Shown here: positions 1 to 5,396 of the stretch, piece after piece | How the letters are laid out: each line of letters begins with the position of its first letter | How positions within the stretch are numbered: the stretch's first letter is position 1 | Made by a program: the position numbers and the translations under genes | Notes under the pieces: model-generated | What the model saw: the letters and a program-made list of their open reading frames with translations, nothing else | The model's database searches: none | Told to the model about the DNA's origin: nothing | From: Acidobacteriaceae bacterium | GTDB lineage: Bacteria > Acidobacteriota > Terriglobia > Terriglobales > Acidobacteriaceae | Assembly: GCA_025929125.1 (NCBI GenBank) | Contig: JAICMT010000064.1 | Coordinates: 1 to 7,535, forward strand | Length of the DNA stretch: 7,535 nt | Direction of reading: 5' to 3'

Positions 1-129
1 GAGGCTGCAGCCAAAACCAAAATCAAGATCCTGTTTCCCTTGGTGCTGTTTATCTTTCCCTGTATTTTCATCGTCCTGCTGGGTCCGGCGATCCTCAGCA
101 TTGCCAAGAGCCTGACCGCTTTGAAGTAG
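1..129 (+). CDS. TadC-like type II secretion system F-domain protein, C-terminal fragment
   Basis: The first 42 codons are open from the window edge to TAG at 127-129; the 5' part lies outside. The visible peptide has a short Lys-rich lead (KTKIK), then one long hydrophobic segment (about residues 11-34, [21 protein letters not shown]) and a short polar tail. A final membrane segment with an FPLVLFIFP...LGPA pattern is typical of TadC, the inner-membrane platform protein of Tad/Flp pilus assembly systems, which belongs to the T2SSF family. The membrane character is seen directly. The TadC assignment comes from recall of the family pattern and agrees with the small membrane peptide and DUF192 gene downstream, which I associate with Tad loci in Acidobacteriota. 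With only 42 residues, another T2SSF-family protein cannot be excluded. Confidence 0.72.
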   Translation, partial: EAAAKTKIKILFPLVLFIFPCIFIVLLGPAILSIAKSLTALK

Positions 130-138
130 CGGGGAAAG

Positions 139-180
139 CGGCGGCGTTCGTTGCCCTGCAATTTGGGCGCGGAACCGCCG
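139..180 (+). terminator. Stem-loop just after the tadC-like stop, possible weak terminator
   Basis: CGGCG (139-143) pairs with CGCCG (176-180). After a two-base bulge GTTC (146-149) pairs with GAAC (172-175). An inner GCCC (153-156) pairs with GGGC (165-168). The structure starts 10 bases after the stop codon. It is followed by an A-rich stretch (AAAGAAAAAG) and not a T-run, so it is not a canonical intrinsic terminator. It could instead protect or process the mRNA between tadC and the downstream peptide gene. Confidence 0.35.
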
Positions 181-270
181 AAAGAAAAAGTTTGATCTAT
201 ACCGGCTTCCTTGCTGCACGGCCGGTAACAAGTTATGGAGATGCCTGTGCTCGACGTGGGCACCTTCCAG

Positions 271-278
271 AAAGGAGG
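271..278 (+). promoter_or_regulatory. Strong Shine-Dalgarno for the 29-residue peptide gene
   Basis: AAAGGAGG is an almost perfect anti-SD match, 10 bases before ATG 289. It is the main argument that this very short frame is translated. Confidence 0.7.
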
Positions 279-288
279 ATGCAACACT

Positions 289-378
289 ATGGACACAACG
301 ATCATTCGTGTGATTGCGGCTGTTTTGACGCTGGTTGTGCTCGGCGTCATCATTATCCGTAGAAGGAAAACGGCGTAG
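289..378 (+). CDS. 29-residue single-span membrane peptide
   Basis: ATG 289 to TAG 376-378 encodes 29 residues: a short polar N-terminus (MDTTIIR), a 17-residue hydrophobic stretch (about residues 8-24, rich in Val, Leu, Ile, Ala), and a basic tail RRRKTA. Few charges before and many Arg/Lys after the span predict an N-out, C-in topology by the positive-inside rule. Translation is supported by the AAAGGAGG ribosome site. I have a recollection of similar tiny MDTT...RRRK peptides in acidobacterial genomes near Tad genes, but could not check this. The function is unknown. A role as an accessory or assembly subunit of the neighbouring secretion platform is only a guess from position. Confidence 0.7.
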   Translation: MDTTIIRVIAAVLTLVVLGVIIIRRRKTA

Positions 379-579
379 GTTCCTCCGCCGCATTTTTGGG
401 CACGGGAGATTCGGCGCATGCCTTTCTCGACGCGGGGCGCTGCAGGAGGCTTTCGGCTTTGGCCAGTCTCCGCAGCGCGCTAGCCGTCTTGAGATGCATG
501 CGCCGGCACGTTGCGCTTCTATGGGGAAGCCCTTTCGGGCCACCCTCCATGGTCGCTCGTACTTGCGCAAATGAGGTCC

Positions 580-933
580 ATGAAAGAAGTCACGATCTTC
601 AATAAGAGCAGCGCTCTCACCGTTGGCACAAAAATCGGCATGGCCGATAACTTCCTTTCACGCCTGGTGGGTCTTTTGGGCAGGCACCGTCTCGATTCGG
701 GCTGTGGCATTCTGATTTGCCCTTCGTCCGGAGTTCATACCATCGGAATGCTGTTTCCTATCGATGTTGTAGCCCTCGACAAGAACCTGCGCGTCCTGAA
801 GCTCTGGCCGCGGCTTCGCCCCTTCCGCATCACCAGCATCAGCTTTAAGGTCCATTGCGTTCTCGAACTGGCGGCCGGTGAGATTGAACGGTTGGGCATC
901 GCCGTGGGAGATGAGCTGGAGGTTCTAGCCTGA
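580..933 (+). CDS. DUF192 (UPF0127) family protein
   Basis: Encodes 117 residues. The family core is clear: LSRLVGLLGR (26-35), a residue block GCGILICPSSGVHTIGM (41-57) followed by PIDVVALD (60-67) and LRVL (70-73), and the C-terminal pattern VLELAAGEIERLGIAVGDELE (94-114). Length fits the usual 110-150. I chose ATG 580 because GAGG lies just upstream (573-576), although only 3 bases away. In-frame ATGs at 571 and 511 lack a ribosome site, and the sequence from 511 does not look like the family. No signal peptide is seen in this version, whereas many relatives have one. The molecular function of DUF192 is not established. It is often found near Tad/pilus genes, which fits the upstream tadC-like end. 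The last 28 codons are duplicated at 2623-2711. Confidence 0.9.
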   Translation: MKEVTIFNKSSALTVGTKIGMADNFLSRLVGLLGRHRLDSGCGILICPSSGVHTIGMLFPIDVVALDKNLRVLKLWPRLRPFRITSISFKVHCVLELAAGEIERLGIAVGDELEVLA

Positions 934-1004
934 GCGCCCCCCGGAGGGGTTGTAGGAGCGGAAAAGCCGCATATGGTGCATCTGCCTCGGGTACACCATT
1001 CGTG
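845..1004 (+). repeat. Direct repeat, copy 1: DUF192 gene 3' end plus downstream DNA
   Basis: This 160-base segment recurs at 2623-2779 in the same orientation. The coding part (845-933) is identical base for base. The noncoding part (934-1004) differs by a 3-base indel and several substitutions. It contains a C-run/G-run hairpin after the stop (CCCC 937-940 with GGGG 946-949) and a GCGG-AAAAG-CCGC hairpin (958-970). This copy belongs to the intact gene and is therefore probably the parent. Confidence 0.95.
950..970 (+). repeat. REP-like small palindrome
   Basis: The segment TTGTAGGAGCGG followed by AAAAGCCGC forms a 4-bp GCGG/CCGC hairpin with loop AAAAG. The GTAGGAGCGG...GCCGC pattern resembles extragenic REP palindromes known from pseudomonads. 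The only second copy here (2725-2745) lies inside the longer duplication, so independent dispersal is not shown. REP identity is an inference. Confidence 0.3.
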
Positions 1005-1428
1005 AATTCCATCTAGCCTTCCAGCCGCAGCGAAGCCAACGGTCGAAGCTGCGCGGGGTGCCTGTTTTCGTCTTACGTTGCTCTCGCTAAGATCTTTATC
1101 CAGTTGAACCGAACGATTGAACTAGCCGCTCGAGACGAAACTGCGACTGTGTACGCCGAGCATCTCTCCGGCTAGCGCCTGTAAACATTCGGTGACACCG
1201 CCGGACGCCGGTTTGCCATGGAAGGCCATGATTTCAAGAGATACATGCCCATGGGAGAAATGGCTGCCCATTTGCTACAGCAGATGCAGCCATGCATCGG
1301 CACAAGGATGGGTCCCGACCGAGACGGGGGGATTTCTTTGCGGCTATCCCTTCTACTTCAATCAGGTGTGACCCCTGCGGAGAACCCTGACCGGCCCCCT
1401 ACGATGCTGGAAGTTTCAGGAGACTCGC
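1005..1428. other. Gene-free stretch with structured leader before the lipoprotein gene
   Basis: No frame here has a convincing protein. A frame from ATG 1218 is open but runs out of phase into the lipoprotein gene, with no ribosome site or recognisable content. Two direct TTGAAC repeats lie at 1104-1109 and 1117-1122, but no -10 box follows at a suitable distance. From about 1201 to 1336 a series of small hairpins occurs: CCGG/CCGG 1201-1211, CATGG/CCATG 1217-1230, CCCATGGG 1248-1255, AAATGG/CCATTT 1258-1273, GATGCA/TGCATC 1283-1298 and TCCCG/CGGGG 1313-1329. The last is followed by ATTTCTTT. I do not recognise a known riboswitch consensus. Confidence 0.5.
1418..1423 (+). promoter_or_regulatory. 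Ribosome binding site of the lipoprotein gene
   Basis: AGGAGA lies 5 bases before ATG 1429 and sets this start, which also places the lipobox cysteine at residue 21. Confidence 0.75.
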
Positions 1429-2490
1429 ATGTTTGCTCGTCGTGCTCAGGGGCTTTTGCTCATCTGCCTTGGTATCTCACTGATCGGCTGCACCAACTCG
1501 GGTCTGGATTTCGTTCAGGTTTCCCCGACGACTCAGTCTGCTGCAGTAGGACAGACCGCACAATTTACCGCGATTGGGACCTATGGCAACGCAAGTCACA
1601 GTTCGAAGCAAGACATAACGAGCACCGTGAGTTGGGCCTCCACCGCTCCTTCCGTCGCCACCGTGAATGCTTCCGGGTTGGTAACGGCCGTGGGATCTGG
1701 CACAACAACGATTACTGCCACCGCGACGGGGTTTAGGGGGCCTGTAAGCTCCAGCGCAACCTTCACGGTCACAGGATCGTCTTCGACCGGGGGTGCATCG
1801 GGGGGAACTCTCCTTTCGCTCACCGTGATTCCGAGCTCCATTACCGTGGGCAATTTGCAGGATACCGGTCAGTTTCTTGCGATCGGAACCTTCTCAACCT
1901 CGCCATTCGTCAGAGATCTGACAAATTCACCCTCTTTGACTTGGATCTCCGCCTCACCCAGCGTTTTCCCTGTCAACAACACCACCCAAGGAACTCAGGG
2001 GGCGACCGCCGGAGTTGTCACTGCATATGGGAGTGGAAGCGGCGTCATCGCCGCGGAAGGAACCAGCAGCGACGGGACGATACAGACCGCGACCGCGACG
2101 TTCAATTGCCCGCTGGTTCTTCCCACGCCAACCAATCCAGGATCGTGCTATCCGGGTTCGCAGGCGCCGGCTCTCCTGGCAACCCTGACGGTCTATAACG
2201 AAGGCCTGAACACCACTAATTGGCTCGTGACAGCACCTTCCGCCACGGGTACGCCGAACGTGATCCATTGCGGCCCCGGTTCTTCCCCTCCCACTTATCC
2301 AGCGGGCTCCGTGTGTGTAGCCACCTACCCGGTTGGGACGACGGTAACTTTGACCGCGCCGGCCAGTGGTGCTGCGTTCGGCGGATGGTCCTATAACTGC
2401 GCCCAGCAAGGAGTCGTCACCGCAGCGGGACCCAATAGTTGCACGGTAGTACTGACCACGAACGATACTGTGGGCGCGATCTTCAACTGA
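1429..2490 (+). CDS. Ig-like (Big_2) surface lipoprotein with C-terminal InlB-type repeat
   Basis: Encodes 353 residues. It starts with a lipoprotein signal: RR at 4-5, a hydrophobic core 9-19 and lipobox LIGC ending at Cys21, so export and lipidation are predicted. Residues about 27-115 form a bacterial Ig-like group 2 domain (VSPTTQSAAVGQTAQFTAIG...VSWASTAPSVATVNASGLVTAVGSGTTTITA). A weaker second Ig-like unit covers about 129-226 (LTVIPSSITVGNLQDTGQF...). The C-terminal part (about 250-353) looks like a divergent InlB B-repeat: paired CGPG (281) and VCVATYPVGTTVTLTAPA, then FGGWSYNC and a closing SCTVVLTTNDTVGAIFN. Six cysteines after Cys21 (227, 240, 281, 296, 324, 338) could form disulfides outside the cytoplasm. 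The protein has no catalytic motif; adhesion or a structural surface role is inferred from the domains. It stands alone on the plus strand between the two copies of the DUF192-tail repeat. Confidence 0.85.
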   Translation: MFARRAQGLLLICLGISLIGCTNSGLDFVQVSPTTQSAAVGQTAQFTAIGTYGNASHSSKQDITSTVSWASTAPSVATVNASGLVTAVGSGTTTITATATGFRGPVSSSATFTVTGSSSTGGASGGTLLSLTVIPSSITVGNLQDTGQFLAIGTFSTSPFVRDLTNSPSLTWISASPSVFPVNNTTQGTQGATAGVVTAYGSGSGVIAAEGTSSDGTIQTATATFNCPLVLPTPTNPGSCYPGSQAPALLATLTVYNEGLNTTNWLVTAPSATGTPNVIHCGPGSSPPTYPAGSVCVATYPVGTTVTLTAPASGAAFGGWSYNCAQQGVVTAAGPNSCTVVLTTNDTVGAIFN

Positions 2491-2606
2491 GGTGTGGCGA
2501 TCCCCCCACCTGCCGCGGACCATTTCGCAGCACCGCCGTCTACCAGCAAACAATGAGTTGATCGGCCGGGCGCTCGCGGCTGGCCCCGGTGCGAACTGGG
2601 CTTCTT

Positions 2607-2622
2607 CCCACCGCATAGTGGG
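2607..2622 (+). other. Stem-loop abutting the repeat junction
   Basis: CCCAC (2607-2611) pairs with GTGGG (2618-2622), loop CGCATA. It ends exactly one base before the start of repeat copy 2 (2623). No T-run follows, so a terminator role for the lipoprotein gene is weak. Its position at the duplication breakpoint is notable. Confidence 0.4.
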
Positions 2623-2711
2623 TTAAGGTCCATTGCGTTCTCGAACTGGCGGCCGGTGAGATTGAACGGTTGGGCATCGCCGTGGGAGATGAGCTGGAGG
2701 TTCTAGCCTGA
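2623..2711 (+). pseudogene. DUF192 gene remnant (last 28 codons)
   Basis: These 89 bases are identical to 845-933 and would encode residues Lys90-Ala117 of the DUF192 protein including its TGA stop (2709-2711). No start codon, ribosome site or N-terminal half precedes them, so this is a dead fragment left by a duplication. Perfect identity despite the absence of selection argues for a recent origin or gene conversion. Confidence 0.85.
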
Positions 2712-2779
2712 GCGCCCTGGAGGGTTGTAGGAACGGAAAAGCCGCGTATGGTGCATCTGCCTCGGGTACACCTATCGTG
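2623..2779 (+). repeat. Direct repeat, copy 2
   Basis: Matches 845-1004. Differences are confined to the part after the stop codon: CCCCCCGGAGGGG becomes CCCTGGAGGG (the hairpin is kept, one pair shorter), G to A at 2733, A to G at 2746, and a small change near 2772. The right end lies 8 bases before the marR stop codon (2788-2790). Confidence 0.95.
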
Positions 2780-2787
2780 CATCCGCC

Positions 2788-3249
2788 TTAGCGGACCAAC
2801 CGACTCTCCCAAACGCGAAAAAGCAATTCCTTGAGTAGAGCGAAATCCCGGGGCCCAAGCTCGGCGCGCCATTCGCGCTCGATCTCGCGGAGCACCTCCA
2901 CAGCTTTTGCGTACGCGGCATGTCCGCGCTTCGTAAAGCGGACAATTCGCGCGCGACCCTCATCCGGCGCGTCGGATCTGACCAAATATCCGAGACCTTC
3001 GAGGCTCCCCAGCAAGCGGTTCATCGCTTGCTTGCTTATTCCTGCACGCTCGGCGAGAACGCCGGGACGGGCCCCGTCGGGGCCGGGAAAGCGGAAGAGC
3101 GCCATGTGCGGCAGGGTGAGCCCCCGAAAGCCCGCCACATTCAGGTCGTGGATGATACGTCGGTGGATGGCCTCGGCCGGAACGCGCAGGAGCGCGCCGA
3201 TGAGCATATCCCTGGTTTGAACCGGTGAATTCTCCTGCGGAAAAGTCAT
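2788..3249 (-). CDS. MarR-family winged-helix transcriptional regulator
   Basis: Encodes 153 residues, normal for MarR. An N-terminal helix region (about 10-40) is followed by the winged helix: LAERAGISKQAMNRLLGSLEGLGYLVR (about 65-91) carries the recognition helix, and SDAPDEGRARIVRFTKRG (92-109) forms the wing with its usual D...R..R...T..G pattern. The rest is the C-terminal dimerisation helix. The start is ATG 3249, because GGAG lies 5 bases upstream. A GTG at 3255 is in frame but overlaps that ribosome site. The gene diverges from the cupin gene, with two matching palindromes between them, so autoregulation and repression of the cupin are the natural inference. The ligand is unknown. Confidence 0.9.
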   Translation of the reverse strand: MTFPQENSPVQTRDMLIGALLRVPAEAIHRRIIHDLNVAGFRGLTLPHMALFRFPGPDGARPGVLAERAGISKQAMNRLLGSLEGLGYLVRSDAPDEGRARIVRFTKRGHAAYAKAVEVLREIEREWRAELGPRDFALLKELLFRVWESRLVR

Positions 3250-3278
3250 TGACACTCCGAGTAAACCGTGTTTACTAT
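3249..3278 (+). promoter_or_regulatory. Cupin promoter (sigma-70 type)
   Basis: A perfect -35 box TTGACA (3249-3254) is followed after 18 bases by TACTAT (3273-3278, 4 of 6 consensus). Transcription would start near 3285, about 35 bases before the cupin ATG. The -35 box touches the marR start codon, and operator 1 fills the spacer. Confidence 0.65.
3261..3275. promoter_or_regulatory. MarR operator 1
   Basis: GTAAAC-CGT-GTTTAC is a perfect 6-bp inverted repeat with a 3-bp centre. It lies between the -35 and -10 boxes of the cupin promoter and overlaps the -10. The size and symmetry suit a MarR dimer. Confidence 0.7.
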
Positions 3279-3287
3279 CATCTCACG

Positions 3288-3302
3288 GTAAACATAGTTT
3301 AT
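3288..3302. promoter_or_regulatory. MarR operator 2
   Basis: GTAAAC-ATA-GTTTAT repeats operator 1 with one mismatch in the last position. Its centre is 27 bp from that of operator 1. It lies just downstream of the inferred cupin transcription start and before the ribosome site. Confidence 0.65.
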
Positions 3303-3307
3303 CGAAT

Positions 3308-3315
3308 AGGAGGGA
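3308..3315 (+). promoter_or_regulatory. Ribosome binding site of the cupin gene
   Basis: AGGAGGGA lies 4 bases before ATG 3320, a strong site that fixes the start. Confidence 0.75.
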
Positions 3316-3319
3316 GCAA

Positions 3320-3799
3320 ATGACGACGCAGCAATCTATCGGCCTATGCGTCAATCCCGCCGATGAAGCGATCCGCATAGGGCCGCTCGCAGTGCGCTTC
3401 CTCGTCACCAGTGAGAACTCGTCGGGCACGGTCGCGGTCTTCGAGCTCGATGTCCCCGCCGGACAGCGCCTGATGGCGCCGGCGCACAGCCACGACCATT
3501 ATGAGGAGACGGTCTACGGCATCGAAGGCGTATTGACGTGGACCGTGGACAGCAAGCCGATTGATGTGGGGCCGGGGCAGGCCCTCTGCATTCCGCGGGG
3601 CGCCGTGCACCGGTTCGATAACAACGGCGCCAAGGACGGGAAGGCGCTGTGCTTGGTTACGCCCGCTGCCATCGGCCCTCAGTATTTTCGCGAAGCGGCG
3701 GAGGCGGTCAGAGCGGCGGCCGGCGGGCCTCCCGACCGCTCGAAAATAATGGAGATCATGCGCCGCCACGGCCTGACGCCGGCGCCGCCTCCAGCTTAG
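3320..3799 (+). CDS. Single-domain cupin protein
   Basis: Encodes 159 residues with one cupin beta-barrel. Motif 1 is seen as HSHDHYEETVYGIEG (56-70) with the HxH...E metal ligands His56, His58 and Glu62. Motif 2 matches the family rule exactly: Gly86-x5-Pro92-x-Gly94-x2-His97-x3-Asn101. All four expected metal ligands are present, so a metal-binding enzyme or sensor is likely, but the substrate cannot be read from the sequence. A helical tail (about 122-152, YFREAAEAVRAAAG...IMEIMRRHGL) follows the barrel, as in many small cupins of the quercetin-dioxygenase-like group. Expression is probably controlled by the divergent MarR gene. A cupin under a MarR repressor suggests turnover or detoxification of a small aromatic compound, an inference only. 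A terminator follows at 3861-3882. Confidence 0.9.
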   Translation: MTTQQSIGLCVNPADEAIRIGPLAVRFLVTSENSSGTVAVFELDVPAGQRLMAPAHSHDHYEETVYGIEGVLTWTVDSKPIDVGPGQALCIPRGAVHRFDNNGAKDGKALCLVTPAAIGPQYFREAAEAVRAAAGGPPDRSKIMEIMRRHGLTPAPPPA

Positions 3800-3830
3800 G
3801 GGTAAGCGCTGCGACGCGAGAAAGCGGCGA

Positions 3831-4010
3831 TCACTGCATCTGAGCCGGAGGCGCGGAACCCCTTCGAGCGCGAAGGCCTTTTGCGGACGTGCAGCAGGCC
3901 TTGCCGAGATGCTTCGAGTCGCCCTGCATGGATTTCTCCTTGCTGAGGACAGTCACTGTTTCACACATGATCTTCGCTGTGCCCGCGTGCGCGACGATTC
4001 TGTAGTGCAT
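3831..4010 (-). CDS. Doubtful small hypothetical protein (59 residues)
   Basis: ATG 4010 has AAGG about 7 bases upstream, and an internal ATG at 3929 has AGGAG at a perfect 6-base spacing, giving a 32-residue version ending at TGA 3831-3833. The peptide is basic, with a CC pair (GKACCTSAKG) and a KGLRARRG stretch. I recognise no family. It would run over the cupin terminator on the other strand, which weakens the call. Only the ribosome-site spacing supports it. Confidence 0.18.
   Translation of the reverse strand: MHYRIVAHAGTAKIMCETVTVLSKEKSMQGDSKHLGKACCTSAKGLRARRGSAPPAQMQ
3861..3882 (+). terminator. Intrinsic terminator of the cupin gene
   Basis: CCTTCG (3861-3866) pairs perfectly with CGAAGG (3871-3876) over a 4-base AGCG loop and is followed by CCTTTT. 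It lies 62 bases after the cupin stop. The T-run is short, so efficiency may be moderate. Confidence 0.5.
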
Positions 4011-4105
4011 CCATTTGCCTTCGCGCGCGCAGCTACCGCGCGTGCCTTTCGCAGGTAAACAGCATGCCGCGAAATCTTGGACTGGCTCCGCCCGAAGATA
4101 CTGAG

Positions 4106-5251
4106 TTACCACTTCGCGTTTGCTGTCAAGCTTCGAATGATCTCCACCTCTCTCTCACGATAGGGCGTACCGTCAGGATGAAAAATGTCGTGGAACCAGA
4201 CCGTCGGCTTGGTGAACACATATGGACGCTGCCACGAGTCCCACGGCAGATAGGTCTGCGTTTTGCCCGCAACGAAGCCCCAGTTGATGGCGCCGGCATG
4301 GTACTGTTTCGCGATCGGTAGATCGAGATCAAACAGGCTGCCGGCGCCCCTCGCCATGTATTCCGTGCATAGAATCGGCCGATGATACTGCTCCAGATCC
4401 TTGATGGCCGCCGCGAACTGTTCAGGCCAACCATAGTTGTGAAAGCTGATGATGTCGGAGTTCTCAATTTGTATCCTGGCCATGGGCGGCAGGGACTTAA
4501 AGGAGGACCAGTTGCCGTGCCACACACCACTGGTCAGCGGCTGCGTAGGCCGCGCGGAGCGCGCCCACGCGAATACCTGTGGAAGCAGCTTGAGAATAAT
4601 ATCGACCTTATTGGGCAGCTCTTCTTTGCCATAGGAGCTTTGATTGGTGTTGTCCGGCTCATTCCACACATCCCAGGCCATAATACGGGGATCCCCGGCA
4701 AACGCCCCGACTACGCCTGTGACATAGGCCTTCAGCCGCGGATACTGCGCCGGGTCCGCAAGCGCGCGAGCACCGGGGCTTTGAACCCAACCGGAGTTGT
4801 GAACACCCGGAATCGGCGCATGTTGACGACCGAGTTTTGGATAAGGATCCCAGCAGGAATCGAAGAGTACAAACACCGTCTTGATGTGGTGCCGCGCTGC
4901 GATGGCCAGAAACTCGTTGATGCGTTCTTTGAATCCATTCGGATCCTGTTCCCACAGCAGGTCATGGAGGAAGACACGCATGGTATTCATGCCGACGCTT
5001 TGCGCCCAGCCGAATTCCCGATCGATCTCCTTAGGGTCAAAGGTGTCCGCCTGCCACATCTCGAGCTGATTGATAGCGTCATCGGGAACGTAATTCGCTC
5101 CCACCGGCCACAGCTGCGAGTGTTGCCACGCATCCGCCCGGGCGATCGACCATCGCTGTGCTTGGCTTTGCAGCGATGTGCCGGCGAAGAGAACCAGCAG
5201 CGAAGTGAAGAAGCAGAGCGTCCTTTTGCCGGAGAGTGAAAGAGGTGTCAT
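4106..5251 (-). CDS. Secreted GH5-like glycoside hydrolase (cellulase/xylanase-type)
   Basis: Encodes 381 residues. A Sec signal is visible: KR at 9-10, hydrophobic 11-25, and likely cleavage near SQAQ (29-32), so it acts outside the cytoplasmic membrane. The rest reads as a TIM barrel of the GH5 kind: VGMNTMRVFLHD (86-97) with the conserved Arg92, FVLFDSCWDPYP (127-138), WDVWNEPDN (193-201) with Glu198 as likely acid/base, SFHNYGW (269-275) with the His-x-Tyr pair, and ILCTEYMARG (293-302) with Glu297 as likely nucleophile. Trp324 in INWGFVAGKTQT would line the sugar site. Homologues of this type are often labelled 1,4-beta-xylanase or cellulase-family; the true substrate cannot be told, though a retaining beta-glycan hydrolase is inferred. 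No carbohydrate-binding module is present. The ribosome site before ATG 5251 is weak (CAGG). The gene is downstream of, and on the same strand as, the methyltransferase, 145 bases apart, so a shared operon is possible but unproven. Confidence 0.88.
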   Translation of the reverse strand: MTPLSLSGKRTLCFFTSLLVLFAGTSLQSQAQRWSIARADAWQHSQLWPVGANYVPDDAINQLEMWQADTFDPKEIDREFGWAQSVGMNTMRVFLHDLLWEQDPNGFKERINEFLAIAARHHIKTVFVLFDSCWDPYPKLGRQHAPIPGVHNSGWVQSPGARALADPAQYPRLKAYVTGVVGAFAGDPRIMAWDVWNEPDNTNQSSYGKEELPNKVDIILKLLPQVFAWARSARPTQPLTSGVWHGNWSSFKSLPPMARIQIENSDIISFHNYGWPEQFAAAIKDLEQYHRPILCTEYMARGAGSLFDLDLPIAKQYHAGAINWGFVAGKTQTYLPWDSWQRPYVFTKPTVWFHDIFHPDGTPYREREVEIIRSLTANAKW

Positions 5252-5396
5252 TCAAGACCTGATGAAATCTTGGATCAGAGGCGTGTCGGATGGTAAAGGA
5301 TTTTGTTCAGAGCGTCACCTGGCTATCAGGCCAACGCACTCCAAGAGACGGCTCGTAATGGAAAACGCACTTCTCTTCATTGCAACGCGAAGCAGC

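Larger units (their letters stand above)
3800..4105. other. Gap between cupin and glycosidase genes
   Basis: The two flanking genes converge here. It holds a good terminator for the cupin (3861-3882), a doubtful small minus-strand frame (3831-4010), and a CGCGCG/CGCGCG stem (4022-4042) without a T-run that might limit read-through from the glycosidase gene. Nothing else was recognised. Confidence 0.5.

Noticed and set aside
511..579. Upstream ATG start for the DUF192 gene
   Set aside because: The added residues do not resemble the family or a signal peptide, and no Shine-Dalgarno precedes ATG 511.
335..605. Overlapping plus-strand frames before the DUF192 gene
   Set aside because: Their starts lie inside or beside the 29-residue peptide gene, with no ribosome site and Arg/Ser-rich content typical of noncoding GC-rich DNA.
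1104..1122. Two TTGAAC hexamers as -35 boxes
   Set aside because: No -10-like hexamer occurs 16-19 bases downstream of either.
1218..1736. 172-codon plus-strand frame starting in the lipoprotein leader
   Set aside because: It lacks a ribosome site, overlaps the lipoprotein gene in another phase and has low-complexity, non-family content; the lipoprotein has a lipobox, domains and AGGAGA.
1954..2616. 220-codon minus-strand frame
   Set aside because: It is antisense to the lipoprotein gene and very Arg/Gly-rich, the usual shadow of a GC-rich Thr/Ala-rich gene.
845..2779. The bracketed block as a composite transposon
   Set aside because: The repeats contain no transposase and no inverted ends; they are a gene fragment and its flank.
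3253..3255. GTG as the marR start
   Set aside because: It overlaps the GGAG ribosome site that serves ATG 3249.
4382..5239. 285-codon plus-strand frame
   Set aside because: It is antisense to the glycoside hydrolase, whose catalytic motifs and signal peptide are clear; the antisense peptide shows no domain.
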